Translations under genes and position numbers: made by a program | Notes under the pieces: generated by a model | The model's database searches: none | What the model was told of the DNA's origin: nothing | Seen by the model: the letters and a program-made list of their open reading frames with translations, nothing else | In this document: positions 7,093 through 10,434 of the stretch, piece after piece | Numbering within the stretch: the stretch's first letter is position 1 | How the letters are laid out: every line of letters begins with the position of its first letter | NCBI GenBank assembly: GCA_025996815.1 | Contig: BNTT01000108.1 | Coordinates: 1 to 10,434, forward strand | Origin: Bacteroidia bacterium | GTDB taxonomy: Bacteria > Bacteroidota > Bacteroidia > Bacteroidales > Azobacteroidaceae | Reading direction: 5' to 3' | Length of the DNA: 10,434 nt

Positions 7093-7100
7093 CAAAGGTA
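7093..7100 (-). promoter_or_regulatory. -7 promoter box (TACCTTTG) for the GH36 gene
   Basis: The minus strand reads GTACCTTTGCA, matching the Bacteroidota TAnnTTTG box, 25 bases before the GH36 ATG and in the AT-rich gap after the YqaA-like gene. No clear TTTG -33 element is seen at the expected distance. The box implies that the alpha-galactosidase can be transcribed independently of the GH2-YqaA pair. Confidence 0.65.
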
Positions 7101-7140
7101 CAAAAAAATAAGAATACTGCTTTTGTTTTCATTATATAAT

Positions 7141-7578
7141 TCAAATAAATAAATCGTTGAGATACATCCAAAACACATAGCGCAGAAATTTCCCCAACAA
7201 CATGGATACACTCGCAATCCATATATTGCAGCGGAAAAAACCGGCTGCCACAGCAATGACATCACCCACGGCAGGCAAAAAAGAGAAGAAAGCGAGCCAG
7301 TCGCCATGTTTTTGTATTTTATTGGCAACCCTGTCTAATTTTTCTTTGTTCACACCCGTATATTTATTAATCCAGTCTAACCGCCCCACGCGCCCTAAAT
7401 AGTAGCAGGACATGCCTCCCAGCCAATTTCCGGCGGTTGCCACCAGCACGCACGACCACAAATCGAAGCCCCCAAAAGCCAAAGCCGTGAACACCACTTC
7501 GGAACTGAATGGCACAATCGTTGCCGCAACAAAGGCTGCAATGAAAAGCCCAAAATAACCCAACTCTACAAAATCCAT
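7141..7578 (-). CDS. YqaA/DedA-like small integral membrane protein (VTT/SNARE-associated domain)
   Basis: A 145-residue inner-membrane protein resembling YqaA, a short relative of the DedA family. DedA proteins are linked to lipid-carrier or phospholipid translocation and envelope homeostasis; the role of YqaA itself is unclear. Hydrophobic segments run at about 8-34 (with PFSSE, 23-27, the re-entrant-loop motif), 39-62 (AGNWLGGMSCYYLGR, 49-63), 94-114 (FLPAVGD, 100-106, then AAGFF) and 118-140 (LLGKFLRY, 127-134). The length matches YqaA, not the roughly 200-residue DedA proteins. The ATG at 7578 is 7 bases after the GH2 stop, so it is probably translated from the GH2 message. No sugar-transport function is suggested by the sequence, and the pairing with glycosidases may be incidental. 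Confidence 0.85.
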   Translation of the reverse strand: MDFVELGYFGLFIAAFVAATIVPFSSEVVFTALAFGGFDLWSCVLVATAGNWLGGMSCYYLGRVGRLDWINKYTGVNKEKLDRVANKIQKHGDWLAFFSFLPAVGDVIAVAAGFFRCNIWIASVSMLLGKFLRYVFWMYLNDLFI

Positions 7579-7585
7579 GACAGTG

Positions 7586-10084
7586 CTATTCTATTGTAAC
7601 AAATACCGTTTTCAAACCATCGGATTTCACTGCAACGATATTCTTTCCGTGATTTTTAATAAGTTTGATACGCGCCCGTCCGTTGCGGGCTTGCACTTTT
7701 TTGGAGCCGGTGGAGGTGCCCTGATTGACCACTAACTTGCCGTCGCCTACCGATTCAAAGGAGATAAAATTGCGCGCTTCCAGGCTGACTACTCCGTTGG
7801 CATCGCGCAATTCGGCTTCGAGCCAAACCTCGTCGTTGTGGGCTTGACCCGCAATCGCCTCATCTAATATGCGCACTTGAATTTCGGCGGGTTTGCCGAA
7901 TGTGCGGGTTTCGTATTCAAACGCGATTTCGTCCGTAACGGCACTTTTCCCGTGCTTGCCGATAGCCTTCAAGGTGTTGCTGCCGGCTTTCAGGGCGGAT
8001 TTCCAACGCAAACCTGCGGCGGGAAAATCCTGTGAATGGCGTTTTTTGATGCCGAGGCTTTTGCCGTTCAGAAACAGTTCCACTTCGGGGCAGTTGGAAT
8101 ACACGCGGATGTCTTTCGTCTCATTGGCATCACCCCAGCGCGTTGCCCACGAGTGACCGTAGATGTGCACCATTGGCGCATCCGTCCAGTAGGATTGGAA
8201 AACGTAGTAACTCTCCTTCGGCGTGAGGTCGCGCTCCACCACGCCTTTTTGATTCATATACGGGATGGGATTTTCGGGGCGGATGGGTGTCGAAAAATCC
8301 TTGAAGGGCCAATACGCCGCGCCGGTGAGCCACGGCATCGTTTCCTGCTCTTTCAAATGCCAGTCGATGAGGTTGCAGATGTAGGTTTCCGACCATTCGC
8401 CATCGCGCGCGGCACGCGAATCGCCGCCGTAAAGCGTGGCATCGCCCATGCGCTCATCGGCTCCCTGACCCGATTTCACGCCTCCGAGATAGCGGTAGGG
8501 GTCTTCGGCATGGCGACCGGCGTGACTGTCGCCACCCCATTCTACATGCAGAAAATGCTTGACACGCTGCATCTCTTCCTCCGAAACTTGCTTATAATCA
8601 GTCATTTGTCCGCGATACCAGCCTGCCCAAATGGACGGCGAATAAACATCCACAATATCCTTGCAAAAATCGCACCGCCGAATGGCAGTCTTGCGCGTGT
8701 TGTCTAACCGGTGCGACAGATTGTGCAATTCCTGCATAAAAGCGCGAATTTTTTGTTTGTCGAACTCGCGAAAATCGCCAGCCCAGTCGTTTTCATTGCC
8801 CAATCCCCAGAGGATGACGGACGGATGATTGCGGTGCTGCTCAATCATATTGGTCAACATCCGTTTTGCCTGCTGCTGATATTCCTCGCCTCCAAGCCCT
8901 CCGCGGCACCAGGGGATTTCTTCCCACACCAAAATGCCCAAGCGGTCGCACTGCTCCAACACGATGCGCGATTGCTGATAATGCCCCAGACGGATGAAAT
9001 TGGCACCCATGGCGCGGAGCATTTCCATTTCCCGAATAATCAGGTCTTCGGTCATCGCGGCGCCTAATCCGGCGTGGTCTTCGTGGCGATGCGTGCCGCG
9101 CAGCAACAGGCGTTTGCCATTCAGAAAAAACGCGCCGTGCTCCTTAAATTCGAAATGACGAAAGCCAAATTTTTGCTCTGCAACGACCTCGTTTTCACCC
9201 GTTCCCGTTCCCAATGTCACGCGGCAGGTATAAAGAGCCGGCGAATCCGGCGACCACAGTTGAGGGTTCTTTATTCCGGAAAGCGTCATTCCATCTGCCA
9301 TCCTCACGGGCTTGTCGCGCAATCCCAATCCATTGAAAAACATAAACGATTTGCCTTGCGGGTCAAAAACTTGAATGTTGAAATAAAGCGAGGACATGAC
9401 GGATAGATACTTCGGGTCATATAATTTAAATTGAATATCTAAAGTCCATTTCCCTTTCTCATCCACCTGTGCCGTGATAGTCATATTTTCCAAAGACACT
9501 TGGGGGGTGTAAATCAAGTTTAAGTAGCGATAAATGCCGCCATAGACATTGAAATCCGACATATCGGAAGGGAGCATTTCGGTATCCCGACTGTTGTCGC
9601 AACGGATGATTAGCGGAATTTTCCCTTTGAAACGGGCTGCATCGTCCGATGCCGCAAATTCGTTGACGGCATCGGTGATATCGACCGTCCATTCGTCGTA
9701 GCCGCCCACATGATTTGCCACATGTTGGGTATAAATATAGACATCGGTTTTTTGCCCGGCACCTTCAAAATGCAGGAGCGTCCGTCCCTGCGGGTAAGGA
9801 TTTTGAACAACAAGCTCGGTTCGATACCACCCCGGACCTTGATAATAATTCACATCCGGGTCAACGGCATCTTCGGCATTGAAACAGTGGGGCAAAGCAA
9901 CCTCTTCCCAGACAGGCGCCGCCTCCGGCGCATTTTTCGCCACCGGTCGCACCACCTCCCAAACACTCCCCAAGTCGCCACGAACAAATTCCCAATTGTC
10001 ATTCAACCGGATTTCATTCTTAGCAGCAGCAGCACTGCACAAGGTGCAGATAAACAATGTCAATAATAATGAGTATTTTTTCAT
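7586..10084 (-). CDS. Glycoside hydrolase family 2 enzyme, probable exported beta-galactosidase
   Basis: Likely cleaves beta-linked galactose or a related sugar from oligosaccharides outside the cytoplasm. The 832-residue product begins MKKYSLLLTLFICTLCSAAA, a type I signal peptide. The start at 10084 is preferred to one 16 codons upstream, which would place the TACCTTTG box inside the gene. A jelly-roll sugar-binding domain (about 25-195) is followed by an Ig-like domain (about 198-310). The TIM barrel (about 311-605) has GTHRHEDH (330-337), LWGLGNEND (425-433, predicted acid/base E431) and FLHVEWGGDSHAG (511-523, predicted nucleophile E515). C-terminal beta domains include VELFLNGKSLG (668-678), as in DUF4982-bearing GH2 enzymes, and a final module of about 730-832. 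GH2 also includes beta-glucuronidases and beta-mannosidases. Galactosidase activity is inferred partly from the neighbouring GH36 gene. Confidence 0.88.
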   Translation of the reverse strand: MKKYSLLLTLFICTLCSAAAAKNEIRLNDNWEFVRGDLGSVWEVVRPVAKNAPEAAPVWEEVALPHCFNAEDAVDPDVNYYQGPGWYRTELVVQNPYPQGRTLLHFEGAGQKTDVYIYTQHVANHVGGYDEWTVDITDAVNEFAASDDAARFKGKIPLIIRCDNSRDTEMLPSDMSDFNVYGGIYRYLNLIYTPQVSLENMTITAQVDEKGKWTLDIQFKLYDPKYLSVMSSLYFNIQVFDPQGKSFMFFNGLGLRDKPVRMADGMTLSGIKNPQLWSPDSPALYTCRVTLGTGTGENEVVAEQKFGFRHFEFKEHGAFFLNGKRLLLRGTHRHEDHAGLGAAMTEDLIIREMEMLRAMGANFIRLGHYQQSRIVLEQCDRLGILVWEEIPWCRGGLGGEEYQQQAKRMLTNMIEQHRNHPSVILWGLGNENDWAGDFREFDKQKIRAFMQELHNLSHRLDNTRKTAIRRCDFCKDIVDVYSPSIWAGWYRGQMTDYKQVSEEEMQRVKHFLHVEWGGDSHAGRHAEDPYRYLGGVKSGQGADERMGDATLYGGDSRAARDGEWSETYICNLIDWHLKEQETMPWLTGAAYWPFKDFSTPIRPENPIPYMNQKGVVERDLTPKESYYVFQSYWTDAPMVHIYGHSWATRWGDANETKDIRVYSNCPEVELFLNGKSLGIKKRHSQDFPAAGLRWKSALKAGSNTLKAIGKHGKSAVTDEIAFEYETRTFGKPAEIQVRILDEAIAGQAHNDEVWLEAELRDANGVVSLEARNFISFESVGDGKLVVNQGTSTGSKKVQARNGRARIKLIKNHGKNIVAVKSDGLKTVFVTIE

Positions 10085-10098
10085 GCAAATATTTTTTG

Positions 10099-10106
10099 CA
10101 AAGGTA
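10099..10106 (-). promoter_or_regulatory. -7 promoter box (TACCTTTG) for the GH2-YqaA unit
   Basis: The minus strand reads CGTACCTTTGCA, matching the Bacteroidota TAnnTTTG box, 14 bases before the GH2 ATG. The region where a -33 element would be expected is the T-rich tail and lower stem of the upstream gene's terminator, and no TTTG is visible there. Confidence 0.65.
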
Positions 10107-10108
10107 CG

Positions 10109-10154
10109 AAAAAAATAAAAAAAACATTCCATATCTTTAAGATATGGAATGTTT
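10109..10154 (-). terminator. Intrinsic terminator after the T9SS-cargo gene
   Basis: An inverted repeat at 10122-10154 forms a 14-16 bp perfect stem (AAACATTCCATATC paired with GATATGGAATGTTT) with a loop of 1-5 bases. On the minus strand it is followed by a T-rich run (10109-10124, 15 of 16 bases T). The hairpin lies 43 bases after the stop of the minus-strand gene at the right edge, in the correct orientation to end it. The stem is AT-rich, so it may be moderate in strength. Only 2 bases separate the T-run from the GH2 -7 box. Confidence 0.8.
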
Positions 10155-10197
10155 ACCTGATTGGGGGGGCTTCATACCACTGATTGACGACGCTTTC

Positions 10198-10434
10198 CTA
10201 CCACTTCTTGAGCATCTTCATCGCGTGCTTGCCTACGCGGACGATGTAGATGCCTTGCGGCAGGTGGGTTACTGTTACTTGCTGCTCCGGGGCGGTGGCG
10301 CGGAGGGTTAGGTGTTGGCGACCGTTGGTGTCGTAGATGCTGATTTGTTCGTTGCCTTGCATGCCCTTGATGGTGATGTGGTCGGAAAAGTGGGTGGCGC
10401 GTGGACGCAACTGATGCCGGTCAATTTTGAATGG
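10198..10434 (-). CDS. C-terminus of a secreted protein with T9SS type A sorting domain (partial)
   Basis: The frame is open from the right edge (10434) to a TAG stop at 10198-10200, giving the last 78 residues of a longer protein. The segment from about HITIKG to the end follows the Por secretion-system C-terminal sorting domain: ISIYDTNGRQ (a conserved beta turn with DTNG), then LPQGIYIVRVG, then a basic tail ending KMLKKW. Such domains direct export across the outer membrane by the type IX secretion system and are cleaved by the sortase PorU. The passenger domain and its function lie outside the window. The gene ends before a hairpin terminator and is therefore probably a separate transcription unit from the GH2 gene. 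Confidence 0.88.
   Translation of the reverse strand, partial: PFKIDRHQLRPRATHFSDHITIKGMQGNEQISIYDTNGRQHLTLRATAPEQQVTVTHLPQGIYIVRVGKHAMKMLKKW

Noticed and set aside
7068..7328. 87-codon in-frame extension upstream of the GH36 start
   Set aside because: It would run through the YqaA-like gene in another frame, bury the signal peptide, and place the -7 box at 7093-7100 inside the coding sequence.
10085..10132. 16-codon in-frame extension upstream of the GH2 start
   Set aside because: It would put the TACCTTTG box inside the gene and place a phenylalanine-rich segment before a good signal peptide.
10163..10169. Seven-G run as a phase-variation tract
   Set aside because: It lies between the stop of the T9SS gene and its terminator, outside any promoter spacer or coding sequence, so a switching role is not supported.

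Overview
The window looks like chromosomal DNA from a member of the Bacteroidota, most likely Bacteroidales. Four lines of evidence support this. Three genes are preceded by the Bacteroidota -7 promoter box TAnnTTTG in the form TACCTTTG (444-451 on +, 7093-7100 and 10099-10106 on -). The genes have AT-rich leaders without clear Shine-Dalgarno sequences. A type IX secretion (T9SS) C-terminal sorting domain sits at the right edge. The glycoside hydrolases and a DUF4878 lipoprotein are of types common in this phylum. The species cannot be told from the window.

Left edge (1-476): the first codons of an unrecognised minus-strand gene run off the edge. They are separated from metF by a gene-free stretch filled by a large nested palindrome (138-433). 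Its outer arms are 21 bp and perfect, its middle arms 52 bp with one mismatch, and its inner arms 17 bp and perfect. A roughly 24-bp GTCC...GGAC module recurs in it in both orientations. It looks like a MITE-like or REP-like element and ends 10 bp before the metF promoter box.

Plus-strand cluster (477-4863): five tightly spaced genes. They are metF (5,10-methylenetetrahydrofolate reductase), a lipoprotein with a YiiX-type permuted NlpC/P60 cysteine-hydrolase fold, a small DUF4878-type lipoprotein, folP (dihydropteroate synthase), and an AlbA_2/Schlafen-like DNA-binding protein with a GHKL-type ATPase half, a (NEPV)4 linker and a winged helix. metF and folP serve folate and one-carbon metabolism. 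The two lipoproteins have no obvious link to that pathway. The last gene is more AT-rich than its neighbours and may be an acquired accessory gene.

Minus-strand cluster (4920-10434, transcribed right to left): first the C-terminus of a T9SS-exported protein, then a strong hairpin terminator. Next come a GH2 beta-galactosidase-type enzyme with signal peptide, a YqaA/DedA-like small membrane protein 7 bp behind it, and a GH36 alpha-galactosidase with signal peptide and its own promoter box. Together the two glycosidases suggest removal of alpha- and beta-linked galactose from oligosaccharides in the periplasm or at the cell surface. No SusC/SusD pair, transporter or regulator for them is in the window.

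There are no tRNA, rRNA, CRISPR or complete insertion-sequence genes. The two plus/minus clusters converge at 4864-4919, a 56-bp gap with no convincing terminator. The most unexplained element is the palindrome at 138-433. I found no clear new multi-gene system.
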